56,601 bases of DNA. It comes from Alphaproteobacteria bacterium. GTDB taxonomy: Bacteria > Pseudomonadota > Alphaproteobacteria > CADEGL01. The position numbers and the translations under genes are program-made. Positions 49,189-56,601 of the stretch are shown here, piece after piece; position 1 is the first letter of the stretch; the number at the start of each line of letters is the position of its first letter. The stretch lies in the NCBI GenBank assembly GCA_026400755.1, contig JAPLOM010000004.1, positions 66,688-123,288 of the forward strand, in the 5' to 3' direction. The notes beneath the pieces are model-generated. The model saw only the letters and a list, made by a program, of their open reading frames with translations, searched no databases and had not been told where the DNA came from.

Positions 49189-50313
49189 ATGCGGATCACC
49201 AAGATCGAGACCATCCCCTTGCATATGCCGGTCAAGGAGCCGCTGGTGGAAAGCCACGGCACCTTCAGCATCTTCGACCATGTGGTCGTGAAACTGCACG
49301 CCGACAACGGCGTCTTCGGCCTGGGTGAGGTCGAGGCCTATCCCAGCTTCGAACGGCCAGGCTGCGAGACCCAGGAAGGCATCGTCGCGATCATCCGCGA
49401 CTATCTGGGGCCCGCCATCATCGGCGAGGACCCGTTCAACATCGCGTTGATCTGGAAAAAGATGGACAGCGCCGTCGAGGCGTATTGGCGCGTCAAGGCC
49501 GCGCTCGACATCGCGCTCTACGACCTGTTGGGCAAGCATCTGGGCATACCCTCTTACAATCTTCTGGGCGGCAAGGTGCGCGACAGCTACGTCGTCGAGG
49601 GCGTGGGCTATGGCATGTCGATCGACACGCCCCAGAAGATGGCCGACGTGGCCAAGAAGGCCGTCGCGCGCGGCTATCGCCAGCTAGAGCTGAAGTCAGG
49701 CGACGGCGAGAAACCGGAGCGCGATGTGGAGCGGCTGCGCATGGTGCGCGAGGCCATCGGCACGGACATTCCTATCAAGGTCGATTTCAACGGCTTCTAC
49801 GAAACCAAGACCGCCCTGCGCCTGATCAAGCAAATGGAGCCCTTGGGCGTCCAGATGATCGAACAGCCCGCGAAGTATTGGGATCTGGAAGGGCTGGCGC
49901 TGATCCGCAACAACACGACCACCACCATCGTTGTCGACGAATCGGTCGAAACGCCTCAGGACATGATGCGGGTGATCCGCGCGGGCGCGGCCGACGCCGT
50001 GCACATCAAGCCGACCGTGAAGGGCGGCCTGACCATGGCCAAGAAGATCGCGGCGGTGGCGGAAGCGGCCGGCCTCGGCATCGTGCCGGGCAGCTCGGCG
50101 CCCTCCGGCGTCGGGATCGGCGCGGTGCGCACCTTCATCGCCACTTGCACGAACCTGGCCGGCGGCACGCATGGCTCGCCATCCGATACGCTGGTGGAAG
50201 ACATCGTCACGAACCCGATTCCCCCGGACACGACCATGGTGCAGATCCCGTCCGAGCCGGGATTGGGAATCGCGCTCGACGAGGCAAAGGTCCACCGATA
50301 CCGAGCGAACTGA
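49189..50313 (+). CDS. Mandelate racemase/muconate lactonizing enzyme family protein (enolase superfamily)
   Basis: A 374-residue TIM-barrel enzyme that abstracts the proton alpha to a carboxylate with Mg2+. Metal ligands are D199 (VDFNG), E225 (IEQP) and D250 (VVDES); the acid/base lysines are K169 (LELKSG) and K274 (VHIKPT), placing it in the MLE subgroup (racemase, cycloisomerase or dehydratase), though the usual KxK of that group is ExK here. I use the ATG at 49189, after GAAGGGA, twelve bases beyond the SDR stop; an overlapping ATG at 49174 is an alternative. Substrate unknown, but with the hydroxyacid oxidase, CoA-transferase and SDR it forms a carboxylate catabolic cluster. Confidence 0.9.
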   Translation: MRITKIETIPLHMPVKEPLVESHGTFSIFDHVVVKLHADNGVFGLGEVEAYPSFERPGCETQEGIVAIIRDYLGPAIIGEDPFNIALIWKKMDSAVEAYWRVKAALDIALYDLLGKHLGIPSYNLLGGKVRDSYVVEGVGYGMSIDTPQKMADVAKKAVARGYRQLELKSGDGEKPERDVERLRMVREAIGTDIPIKVDFNGFYETKTALRLIKQMEPLGVQMIEQPAKYWDLEGLALIRNNTTTTIVVDESVETPQDMMRVIRAGAADAVHIKPTVKGGLTMAKKIAAVAEAAGLGIVPGSSAPSGVGIGAVRTFIATCTNLAGGTHGSPSDTLVEDIVTNPIPPDTTMVQIPSEPGLGIALDEAKVHRYRAN

Positions 50314-50316
50314 GCC

Positions 50317-51384
50317 TCAGGCGGCGGGGGCCGGCGCCTCGCCGTTCGGCGGCCCGGCCAGCGCGCTCTTCACCAGCCCGTATTTGACCTGGGCCGTCGT
50401 GGCCTCGCGGTAATAGTTGATCAGGTCGGTCCACGGCTCCTTGAGCTGGCTCAGGCCCGAGAGGAACGCGACGATCGTGCCGGCCTGGGTGCGCCCATCG
50501 ATCACGAACCAGCCGCCGACCAGAAGCACGCCCACCACGCCCAGGTGGTGCAGCGAGTTCATGTAGAAGTTCATCGTGTATTTCAGGCGGTAGATCTGGA
50601 TGTTGAGCTCCAGCACCGTGGTGATCTTGCGGTCGAAGTAACGCTTGTCGTCGGACGCATCGATCTCCATCTCCTCGATCAACTGCGCGCCCACCTTGCG
50701 CACGGTTTTGATGCGGACGGCCGCGCGCCGGTTGATCGCCGCCTGCATGCGCGGCACGAAAAAAATCTGCGGCGAGAACAGCACAATGCTGAGCAAGCCC
50801 ATCCACGGTTGGAGATAGACCAGATAGGCGAAGGTGAAGATCAGGATGCCGCCCTGCAGGACCGGCTCGGAGATGGCCATGCCGACGAAACCGCCGACCG
50901 GCTCGACCTCGGCCACCGCGACGGAAACGGTGGTGCCTTCATTTTCCTTCCGTTCGTCGCCGTTGGATTCGGCCGGCTTGACCACCGCGTGGACTTTTTT
51001 GCGCAAAGCCAGGGTCGCGCGTTCGCTGACAATGCCGCGATAGACGTTGATCCAGCGCTTGATCCAGCCCGCCACCAGCGCGGTGACGATATAGATCGCG
51101 CAGAGATAGGCCAGAGTCCGCAGATGGCGCTGCTCCAGCGCCTCGTTGACGACGCGGCGCTGCATCTCCAGCGGAATAAGGGCGAGAAGGAAGCTGGCGG
51201 TCGAGCCGACGCAGAGCCAGATCTGCCCTACGCGGCTGACCTTCCAGACATAGCCGAAAATGGTTTCCGGCAGGCGCATCCGCTCCGCGCCCTCGATGGC
51301 GCGCGCATCCGCCCCCAGCACGCGCTCCTCGCGGCTGTCTTCGTCCCCCGGCGCAGGGCGGGCGGCGTCTGGCGTCATCACCAT
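50317..51384 (-). CDS. ABC transporter transmembrane-domain protein without an ATPase domain
   Basis: About 355 residues from ATG 51384 (ATG 51378 and the frame to 51414 are alternatives). The sequence resembles the membrane half of type IV ABC exporters, with six probable helices (SFLLALIPLEMQRRV, LAYLCAIYIVTALVAG, QGGILIFTFAYLVYL, MGLLSIVLFSPQIFF, LHHLGVVGVLLVGG, GTIVAFLSGLSQLKEP) and a long coupling loop, but it ends after the last helix with an alanine/proline tail and no Walker A or ABC signature follows. Such orphan half-proteins exist and may pair with an ATPase elsewhere or act alone. No ATPase gene is adjacent. Confidence 0.78.
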   Translation of the reverse strand: MVMTPDAARPAPGDEDSREERVLGADARAIEGAERMRLPETIFGYVWKVSRVGQIWLCVGSTASFLLALIPLEMQRRVVNEALEQRHLRTLAYLCAIYIVTALVAGWIKRWINVYRGIVSERATLALRKKVHAVVKPAESNGDERKENEGTTVSVAVAEVEPVGGFVGMAISEPVLQGGILIFTFAYLVYLQPWMGLLSIVLFSPQIFFVPRMQAAINRRAAVRIKTVRKVGAQLIEEMEIDASDDKRYFDRKITTVLELNIQIYRLKYTMNFYMNSLHHLGVVGVLLVGGWFVIDGRTQAGTIVAFLSGLSQLKEPWTDLINYYREATTAQVKYGLVKSALAGPPNGEAPAPAA

Positions 51385-51511
51385 TCCGATCGATTGGGCG
51401 GGCCGCGGTCGCAAAGGCCCCAGGGAAAACGCGCCCGCCGGGCGGATGTTCCCCGCCCCGCCCAGCCGCTAGGATGCCCGCCCTTATCGATGCTCCGGAA
51501 AAACCGACCCA

Positions 51512-51973
51512 ATGATCGATCGAATCTTGAAGCTGCTGAACGGCGAAGAAGGCCTCCCCTCCTCCAAATCTCTGGATTCTCTACAAGTGGCCGTGGCGGC
51601 CCTTTTGGTCGAAGCCGCACGTATGGACGACCACTTCGAGGGCCCCGAGCGCCAGACGATCGAGCGGCTTTTGATGGAGCGGTTCGACTTGCCAGTCGAT
51701 GCCGCAAGCCTCCTATTGCGCAGCGCCGAGGTCGAGGTCGCGCGCTCGACCCAGCTTTTTCCCTTCACCAGCCTGACGGTCAAACGCCTGGATGAAGCCG
51801 AGCGGGCCCGCGTGATCGAGATGCTGTGGGAGGTCGCCTATGCCGACGGCGTGCTCGACCCCCAGGAGGACATGCTGGTGCGCCGCATCGCGGGCCTGAT
51901 CCACGTGCCCGATCGCGTGCGCGGCGAGGCGCGGCTGCGGGCCATGGCGCGGCTTGGTATTACGCCGCAGTGA
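51512..51973 (+). CDS. TerB-like tellurite resistance family protein
   Basis: A 153-residue all-helical protein. The two acidic loop segments diagnostic of TerB-like domains appear as VEAARMDDHFEGPERQTI and VAYADGVLDPQEDMLVRRIA, which likely bind a metal ion. TerB-like proteins are widespread, and most in alphaproteobacteria are not linked to tellurite. Divergent from the orphan ABC membrane gene (about 130 bases). No further clue to its role. Confidence 0.85.
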   Translation: MIDRILKLLNGEEGLPSSKSLDSLQVAVAALLVEAARMDDHFEGPERQTIERLLMERFDLPVDAASLLLRSAEVEVARSTQLFPFTSLTVKRLDEAERARVIEMLWEVAYADGVLDPQEDMLVRRIAGLIHVPDRVRGEARLRAMARLGITPQ

Positions 51974-52040
51974 GCCGCCCTTGCGCCGTCCGCCGCGCCG
52001 CGATTGGATAAGACCTGGACCCTAGCCAACGGATATAGCC

Positions 52041-52517
52041 ATGGGCGAAATCCCGACGATCGTGAAGCGCCGCCTGCAGGCACAGGTCATCAAACCGATT
52101 TACGACGAGATGGTGGCCGCGTTGGGCGAGGAGAAGGCACAAGCCATCCTGGACTCGGCCGTCCGCAAGGCGGCGATCGCCGAGGGCAAGGAATTCGCCG
52201 CCAAGGCGCCCGGCGGCAAGACCAGCATGCGTGACTTCATCGCGCTCTATGACCATTGGAAGGCGGACGGCGCGTTGGAAATGAACGTGCTGGAAGCCAG
52301 CGACGACACGTTCAATTTCGACGTGGTGCGTTGCCGTTATGCCGAGATGTACCGCGAGATGGGACTCGGTCCTATCGGCCATTTGATGTCGTGCAACCGC
52401 GACGGCGTCTTCTGCCAGGGCTACGATCCCGCCATCAAGCTCGACCGCGCCCAGACCATCATGGGCGGCGCCAAGACCTGCACGTTCCGCTATCGCGACG
52501 AACGCGCGAAACCCTGA
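52041..52517 (+). CDS. L-2-amino-thiazoline-4-carboxylate hydrolase-like protein
   Basis: A 158-residue protein of the ATC-hydrolase family: the segment RCRYAEMYREMGLGPIGHLMSCNRDG, here noted as CRYAEMYREMG and GHLMSCNRD, plus the C-terminal LDRAQTIMGGAKTCTFRYRD pattern (RAQTIMGGAKTCTF) define it. The characterised member opens the ring of a cysteine-precursor thiazoline; most homologues have unproven substrates, so only the family is assigned. It is followed 26 bases later by a NIPSNAP gene and they appear to form a two-gene unit. Confidence 0.82.
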   Translation: MGEIPTIVKRRLQAQVIKPIYDEMVAALGEEKAQAILDSAVRKAAIAEGKEFAAKAPGGKTSMRDFIALYDHWKADGALEMNVLEASDDTFNFDVVRCRYAEMYREMGLGPIGHLMSCNRDGVFCQGYDPAIKLDRAQTIMGGAKTCTFRYRDERAKP

Positions 52518-52543
52518 GACACGAGAAACAGGAGACGACCGCC

Positions 52544-52852
52544 ATGGTGCACGAGCTTCGTCACTACGTTGCCGGCGAGGGCAAGGACGCTCAGATGCTG
52601 AAGGTCATGAAGGAAGACATCCTGCCGATCTTCGCGCGTCTCGGTTTCAAGATCACCGACTTCTGGGTGCAGGACGGCGCGCCACGCCACATCTGGTACA
52701 CCATGCCCTGGCCCAGCGCCGAGGCTATTCCGCAAGCCTGGACCAAGTTCCGCGAAGATGCGGAATGGCTGAAGGTCAAGGAACGGAACCCTGGACTGTT
52801 CGAGAAGGTCGAGTCGTTCGTCTTGCGCGACGTGCCGGGCGCGAAGCTTTAG
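52544..52852 (+). CDS. NIPSNAP family protein
   Basis: A 102-residue ferredoxin-like protein of the NIPSNAP family: HELRHYVAGEGK at the start, GFKITDFWVQDG in the middle and WPSAEAIPQAWTKFREDAEW at the end. Start ATG 52544 preceded by caggagacgacc. Often found with dioxygenases or transport genes, function not established. Co-directional with the ATC-hydrolase-like gene. Confidence 0.8.
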   Translation: MVHELRHYVAGEGKDAQMLKVMKEDILPIFARLGFKITDFWVQDGAPRHIWYTMPWPSAEAIPQAWTKFREDAEWLKVKERNPGLFEKVESFVLRDVPGAKL

Positions 52853-52880
52853 GCCTCGCTTATCGCGATCTAGAAATGCG

Positions 52881-52914
52881 AAGGTCGCCCACGGGATTAC
52901 CCATGGGCGACCTT
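52881..52914. terminator. Bidirectional terminator between convergent genes
   Basis: A perfect 11-bp stem (52881-52891 with 52904-52914) with a 12-base loop lies between the NIPSNAP gene (ending 52852, plus strand) and the DUF883 gene (ending 52929, minus strand). Flanking T runs are weak (minus strand CGCATTTCT), so it may be a partial terminator for both. Confidence 0.65.
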
Positions 52915-52928
52915 AAGCAAACGAAACC

Positions 52929-53234
52929 CTATTCCCGATCGGCCGCTTCGCTCCGGTTGCGGGAGCCCGAGCGCAAGCCTATCAGGAAGGCCGCGACGGC
53001 GCCCGCGCCGAACGCCGCCGCCACCGAGACCAACGGGCGCTCGCGCACCGTATCGCGGGCTGCGGTCACCGCACGTTCGCCCTCGGCCTTGGTCGCGTCG
53101 ATCACCGAATGGAACGTGTCGTTGATGACGGCACCCGCGCCAGATACGACGCCCGAAAGATTGCTTTGAATGCCGTTCAGGTTGGTATGGACCTTGGCCA
53201 CCGCGCGGCTATGGCCATTTGTCGATTTGCGCAT
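52929..53234 (-). CDS. DUF883/ElaB-YqjD-like membrane-anchored protein
   Basis: A 101-residue protein. A helical N-terminal part (AKVHTNLNGIQSNLSGV, then VIDATKAEGERAVTAARDTVRERP) leads to a single C-terminal transmembrane helix (LVSVAAAFGAGAVAAFLIGL) and a short basic end. This layout matches the DUF883 family, including E. coli ElaB/YqjD, which anchor to the inner membrane and can bind ribosomes in stationary phase. Role here not shown; an upstream stretch of about 100 bases separates it from the hairpin of the DUF4142 gene. Confidence 0.78.
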   Translation of the reverse strand: MRKSTNGHSRAVAKVHTNLNGIQSNLSGVVSGAGAVINDTFHSVIDATKAEGERAVTAARDTVRERPLVSVAAAFGAGAVAAFLIGLRSGSRNRSEAADRE

Positions 53235-53284
53235 GATTGTTCTCCTTTTATTCGTGCAAGCCGCAAGCCTTTAACCCATGCGGC

Positions 53285-53315
53285 AACGAATTCCTCGGCG
53301 GTTCAACCGCCGAGG
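53285..53315 (-). terminator. Probable terminator of the DUF4142 gene
   Basis: A perfect 10-bp stem (53293-53302 with 53306-53315) and three-base loop starts 16 bases after the minus-strand stop codon at 53331. The tail on that strand, AATTCGTTG, has few T residues, so it may be intermediate strength. Confidence 0.6.
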
Positions 53316-53330
53316 ACCGGAGTCGGTTCC

Positions 53331-53885
53331 TTACAGTTTGGGACCCGGCGTGATGGGCGGCGCGACGCGCACCTTCTGGGCCATGTTCAGGTGGTCCTGG
53401 ATCATGGGCACGGAATCGGACGCGTACTGGCGCAAGGCGGGGTCGGTCCCGTCAGAGGCATAGCGGCGGTTCAGTTCCAACGCCTGCTTATGCCCGTCGA
53501 TCTGGAGCTGCATGTATTCCATGTTGAACTTCATGCCCGAGATGTTCTCGAAACGGATCAACGTGTTCTGCTGGGTCGAATCGAGCGTCGTCGGCAACAG
53601 CGCGGCCATCGTACCCGCGGCGGCGCGCAGCTTCTGGAGCGACGCGGTATGGGCGGTCACCATCTGTTCGGCGAAGCCGCGCACGCTCTGATCCTCCGAC
53701 TTGTCGAGGATGAGCTGGCTCAACGCGATCTCATACAATTCGCCCTGGGCCTGCCGGCGGGCATATTCCTCGGCCGACAGGGACGCGCGGGTGGCTGGTG
53801 CGGTGGCTGTCTGGGCCATGGCCGGCAGGGTGGCGAAACCCATGCCGCCAATCAGCGCCGCAACGATGGCTGTGCGAATCTTCAT
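53331..53885 (-). CDS. DUF4142 domain-containing periplasmic protein
   Basis: A 184-residue protein with a Sec signal (IVAALIGGMGFATLPAMA, cleavage near AQT) and an all-helical DUF4142 domain: SLSAEEYARRQAQGELYEIALSQL, the KSEDQSVRGFAEQMVTAHTASL segment and HKQALELNRRYASDG. Such proteins often occur in stress-response settings (bacterioferritin-like four-helix fold has been suggested; I cannot verify it here). GGAGCC precedes the ATG at 53885. Divergent from the lipoprotein gene (166 bases). Confidence 0.85.
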   Translation of the reverse strand: MKIRTAIVAALIGGMGFATLPAMAQTATAPATRASLSAEEYARRQAQGELYEIALSQLILDKSEDQSVRGFAEQMVTAHTASLQKLRAAAGTMAALLPTTLDSTQQNTLIRFENISGMKFNMEYMQLQIDGHKQALELNRRYASDGTDPALRQYASDSVPMIQDHLNMAQKVRVAPPITPGPKL

Positions 53886-54050
53886 GACTGGCTCCTGCCA
53901 ACAACCAAACAAAGGGCTTGGGAAACGTCCGTGAAGGAAACGGGAAATGCCCCCTTCGGTTCCCGCACTATCCCGCCCAAATGCGGCACTTTCTTGACGC
54001 GTCCCCCGGTAATTGGAAGAGTTTCCCAGGACGTGCGCGGGGGGAACCTA

Positions 54051-54758
54051 GTGAGAAGAGCGATTTGGGTCATCGTCGCCGCGATGGCGCTGGAAGCCTG
54101 CGCGTTCGGCAACGAATCCGATTTCCGGGCCGCGAAACCCAGCCTCCAGATCGCGACCACCCAAGAGATCGCGATCGGCACCCAAGACCGACGGCCGAAG
54201 GTGGTCAGCGGCAGCTATTCCGTCACCTATACCGGTGAAGCGCGCTCCCAAGCCAATATCCCGTTCGGCCTCCATACCGAGTCCGGGCGGCCATTGGCCG
54301 AGGACGTCAACCTCGCGGTGGCCAGCGCTCTGACCGCGAAGAACATCCGCGTCACGTTGGTGTCCATCCCGCCCAAGGATGACCGCGCGGACGCCATCAA
54401 GCGCCTGACCGACCTCGGTAAGCCGCGCGCGCTGCTGGTGTCCATCGACGAATGGCAAACCGATATGGGTCCCAACAGCATGGACATTCGCACCACCCCC
54501 AGCGGCCCCGCCTATAACGCCAGCACGGTCGGCATCAGCGTCGCGTTAACCCTGCGCGCCGACGTATTCGACGTCCAAGGCAATGAACTCGCGTCGTCTG
54601 ATGGCGTCCGCTACGGCCGGGTCAAGGATGTGATGCAGGACGCGAGCATGTGGACGGTCAATGTCCACACGCCCGCATCCAGAAAAGCCGTAGCGATCGC
54701 CCAGGAGGTTCTGCAGAAGCTTCTCAACGATCCGAAGATCGTCGAGGCGCTGCGCTGA
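54051..54758 (+). CDS. Putative lipoprotein of unknown function
   Basis: A 235-residue secreted protein from a GTG start at 54051, preceded by GGGGGAA; the upstream frame belongs to another strand's shadow. A short signal RAIWVIVAAMALEAC ends with a cysteine in a non-ideal lipobox (LEAC). The mature part, about 215 residues, has no motif I recognise; it contains GLHTESGRPLAEDVNLAVA and IDEWQTDMGPNSMDIRTTPS and ends with a helical segment ALAQEVLQKLL-like. Likely periplasmic or outer-membrane anchored. Convergent with the encapsulin gene, four bases apart. Confidence 0.65.
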   Translation: MRRAIWVIVAAMALEACAFGNESDFRAAKPSLQIATTQEIAIGTQDRRPKVVSGSYSVTYTGEARSQANIPFGLHTESGRPLAEDVNLAVASALTAKNIRVTLVSIPPKDDRADAIKRLTDLGKPRALLVSIDEWQTDMGPNSMDIRTTPSGPAYNASTVGISVALTLRADVFDVQGNELASSDGVRYGRVKDVMQDASMWTVNVHTPASRKAVAIAQEVLQKLLNDPKIVEALR

Positions 54759-54761
54759 AGC

Positions 54762-55592
54762 TCAGCGTTTCTTCGCGCCACCCTTCGTTGACCCATGGGT
54801 CAAGGCCACGGCCGCCTGGGGCGAGAGCACGCGGAAGGTGAAGCTTTCCTCCAGATACAGACGAACCGTGTCGTCGGTGTGGTCCAGGAAGCCGATCGAT
54901 AGATCCTCACCGACCGTCAGCGCGAAATCGCCACCACGCATGGACAAGACGACCGCGCCGTCGAGCGCCGGTGCCCAGACGATGGGGCCGTCGAGAAGGC
55001 GCCGCACATGGGGAAGGATCGGATAACCGCCCTTGGTCCTCTCCGTGAGGCCGACATAGCTTTGGCGGCTGAGTGCCATGGCATACGGCCCGTCCACGCC
55101 CGCGGCATGGAGGCGCGCGATGGCGTGTGCGACCGCGACGGGATACTCCTCGAAATTCGCGGGCAAGCTCACGGTGTTCTGAGCAGCCTGGCAGATCCCT
55201 TCGATCGTCGCGGCGGCATAGCCATGGAAAATCGCACGATCTTCTGCTTCCGCGACGCGCTGGGCCGCATGGGTGACGGGATCCAGATCGGCATCCTTGG
55301 CGCCGTGATCGATGGCGTCCAATTCGGCGCGCGACAGTTCGAACGGCACGCGCAGTTCGACCAGCGGCTGGCTCTGCCGTAGGCGCGCGCCTACACCACC
55401 GCCGGACAGCGGCGGCGAAACCGGCTTGATACGGCCGGTACTGACCGCGGCAGTGCAACGGCCGAGAGGCCAGACGAAATCGACAAGCTTCCGGCCGGCC
55501 AGGCTGGCCTTGAGCGTGCGCTTAGCTTCCTCGTCGATCTCGTCCCACGTAGCCTTGGAAATCGGCGCCAGATGGCGAAACAGCGTTCCCAT
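54762..55592 (-). CDS. Encapsulin shell protein (family 1)
   Basis: A 276-residue HK97-fold protein that self-assembles into a nanocompartment. Recognition rests on the opening GTLFRHLAPISKATWDEIDEEA (as TLFRHLAPIS and WDEIDEEAKRTLKASLAGRKLVDF), the mid-segment DLDPVTHAAQRVAEAEDRAIFHG, QSYVGLTERTKGGYPILPHV and the C-terminal VRLYLEESFTFRVLSPQAAVALT, all typical of the family. The ATG at 55592 is two bases after the cargo stop, with GGGAGG inside the cargo gene; coupling ensures co-production. The cargo is the encapsulated ferritin encoded just before. Length is slightly above the usual 265 because of a lysine-rich tail (STKGGAKKR). Confidence 0.93.
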   Translation of the reverse strand: MGTLFRHLAPISKATWDEIDEEAKRTLKASLAGRKLVDFVWPLGRCTAAVSTGRIKPVSPPLSGGGVGARLRQSQPLVELRVPFELSRAELDAIDHGAKDADLDPVTHAAQRVAEAEDRAIFHGYAAATIEGICQAAQNTVSLPANFEEYPVAVAHAIARLHAAGVDGPYAMALSRQSYVGLTERTKGGYPILPHVRRLLDGPIVWAPALDGAVVLSMRGGDFALTVGEDLSIGFLDHTDDTVRLYLEESFTFRVLSPQAAVALTHGSTKGGAKKR

Positions 55593-55594
55593 GA

Positions 55595-55999
55595 TCAACC
55601 TCCCACCACCGCGATGCCGCCCACGCCGCGCAGGCTGCCAATGCCAAGCGAACCTTCTTGATCGCTCGCCTCGCCACCCTCGCCGTCACCCTCCTCGCCG
55701 TCCTTCTCGATGGAAAGGATCGGCTTGTCGGTGAACAGGTAGGTGCGCAGATTCTGGTCCCACTTGGCGTCGCGGCGGCGCAGCCATTCCAGCAGCATGG
55801 AGGCGTGCTCCTTCTCCTCATCGCTGTTGTGCTTGAGGATCGTCGTCAGCTCGCCATCGGTGGCTGCATCAACGCGCTGTTCGTACCAGTCCGTGGCCTC
55901 GATCTCCTCCATGAGGGAGACGATGGCGCGATGGTTGTCGATGGTTTCCTGTTTCAGTTTCTCGGCATCTTCGTGAAGCGTCGCGCTCGAAGCGGCCAT
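55595..55999 (-). CDS. Encapsulated ferritin (EncFtn) with encapsulin-targeting peptide
   Basis: A 134-residue iron-oxidising ferritin-like protein. The ferroxidase-centre residues of EncFtn are visible at the positions known from the Rhodospirillum rubrum protein: E32, Y39 (WYEQRVDA), E62 and H65 (EEKEHASM), which iron-bind at a dimer interface of decamers. Residues 97-113 are an acidic flexible linker and GSLGIGSLRG at 116-125 is the classic cargo-loading peptide; nine further residues (VGGIAVVGG) follow it, which is unusual. Start at ATG 55999, with GAGGA upstream. It delivers ferroxidase activity into the shell encoded next, storing iron and limiting oxidative stress. Confidence 0.95.
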   Translation of the reverse strand: MAASSATLHEDAEKLKQETIDNHRAIVSLMEEIEATDWYEQRVDAATDGELTTILKHNSDEEKEHASMLLEWLRRRDAKWDQNLRTYLFTDKPILSIEKDGEEGDGEGGEASDQEGSLGIGSLRGVGGIAVVGG

Positions 56000-56247
56000 G
56001 GGCGAGTCCTCTCTGCATTGAACGGTCGCGCGCGTCTCGGGCGCGAGGCAAACAGACCGCGTTAACGCGCCAAGGCCGGCCCGTGATCGCAGTCCCCTCC
56101 TCCAACGCGCCCGCAGCCGGATTGTTTCCGGGTCCCGGACCAAGGCCAGAAGCCAAAATTCGCTGAAAACCGCCGGTTTTTCAGGGACGTGTCGCCTTGG
56201 CGCACCGGCCCTGCCTTGCTATGGTCCGCGCCGTTCCGAAAGGAACT

Positions 56248-56337
<90 letters not shown>

Positions 56338-56601
56338 ATTTCATTTTGCAAACTCGTAAAGGCCCACCAACAGCGGCGGAATTCTTTGTGTATTCAAAGG
56401 GGTTTGGCCAGACCAAGCGAACCTCAGAGACTGGCAGCGCGGCGATTTTCGGTCTCTGATGGGCTTTTGTCTCTTTCTGAGCGAACCTCGCCAGATTAGG
56501 TTCGGTCAAAGAAAACACCATGTTTTCCGCTACTTGGCGTTTCGCGCCGACCGAACTTTTTACCGCCGTTTTGCCGCTAGGCATGCAATCAGAGACACCC
56601 G
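56338..56601. other. Hairpin-rich, AT-richer region downstream of tRNA-Ser
   Basis: No protein gene is supportable in these 264 bases. They are visibly less GC-rich than the rest of the window. Features include a 10-bp direct repeat AGCGAACCTC (56416-56425, 56480-56489), a 7-bp stem 56425-56431 with 56452-56458, and a three-way-junction-like fold (8-bp outer stem 56500-56507 with 56549-56556, inner hairpins 56511-56527 and 56536-56548) followed by TTTTT at 56557-56561. It may contain a small RNA or be the edge of an integrated element at the tRNA. The single CDS-like frame across the tRNA on the minus strand is a known artefact. Confidence 0.4.

Overview
The window is GC-rich (about 64 percent by eye), densely coded on both strands, and has the gene content of an alphaproteobacterium. 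Rhodospirillales-like is my best guess, from the twin-arginine and TRAP/ABC solute-binding proteins, the MlaC homologue, the FixJ-type regulator and the encapsulated ferritin that resembles the Rhodospirillum rubrum type. It reads as a metabolically versatile chromosomal segment: many importers, oxidoreductases and small catabolic operons, with no phage genes, insertion sequences or CRISPR arrays visible.

Layout. 1-3.5 kb: the end of an oligopeptide-type ABC ATPase gene followed by three tandem paralogues of a GhrA-like 2-hydroxyacid dehydrogenase. 3.5-6.8 kb: an M17 aminopeptidase, a glutathione transferase and an orphan TAXI-type solute-binding protein. 7.2-10.7 kb: a GH17-GT2 glucan glycosyltransferase, frameshifted near its C-terminus, and a second GT2. 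10.7-12.3 kb: rlmJ and aqpZ separated by a strong terminator. 12.4-15.7 kb: a TRAP transporter with the binding protein convergent to the two permease genes. 15.8-17.7 kb: a luciferase-like monooxygenase and a GntR/FCD regulator, with two abutting perfect palindromes between them. 17.8-23.8 kb: an RND efflux operon whose outer-membrane factor gene carries two in-frame amber codons.

23.9-32.7 kb is a catabolic island. It holds a GMC oxidoreductase, two TauD-type dioxygenases, a small ABM-like protein, a PotD-type binding protein, an Asp/Glu-racemase-family enzyme, a Rieske oxygenase, a TetR regulator and an SDR. A near-identical 18-bp element lies in the divergent binding-protein/TauD promoter region and again just upstream of the Rieske gene, which suggests one regulon. 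32.8-35.1 kb: a MASE1 histidine kinase and FixJ-type regulator. 35.1-39.3 kb: NQO-type reductase, dienelactone hydrolase, glycine-zipper lipoprotein, MlaC and a DadA-like oxidase. 39.3-44.0 kb: a RidA-led ABC import operon with two paralogous permeases and an SDR that lacks the catalytic lysine. 44.3-50.3 kb: a second catabolic cluster (FMN hydroxyacid oxidase, crotonase, CaiB-type CoA transferase, ABM-like, RidA, SDR, MLE-like enolase-superfamily enzyme). 50.3-54.8 kb: an ABC transmembrane half with no ATPase, TerB-like, ATC-hydrolase-like, NIPSNAP, DUF883 and DUF4142 proteins and a lipoprotein. 54.8-56.0 kb: an encapsulin nanocompartment operon (encapsulated ferritin with targeting peptide, then shell). 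56.2 kb: tRNA-Ser(GGA), followed by an AT-richer stretch of hairpins.

The clearest well-defined system is the encapsulin-ferritin pair. The most interesting unexplained items are the shared operator-like element of the 24-32 kb island, the double palindrome in front of the luciferase-like gene, the paired 97-residue ABM-like proteins in two catabolic clusters, the three tandem GhrA paralogues, and the two damaged genes (glycosyltransferase and outer-membrane factor). All functions are read from motifs and family resemblance; no database search was run.
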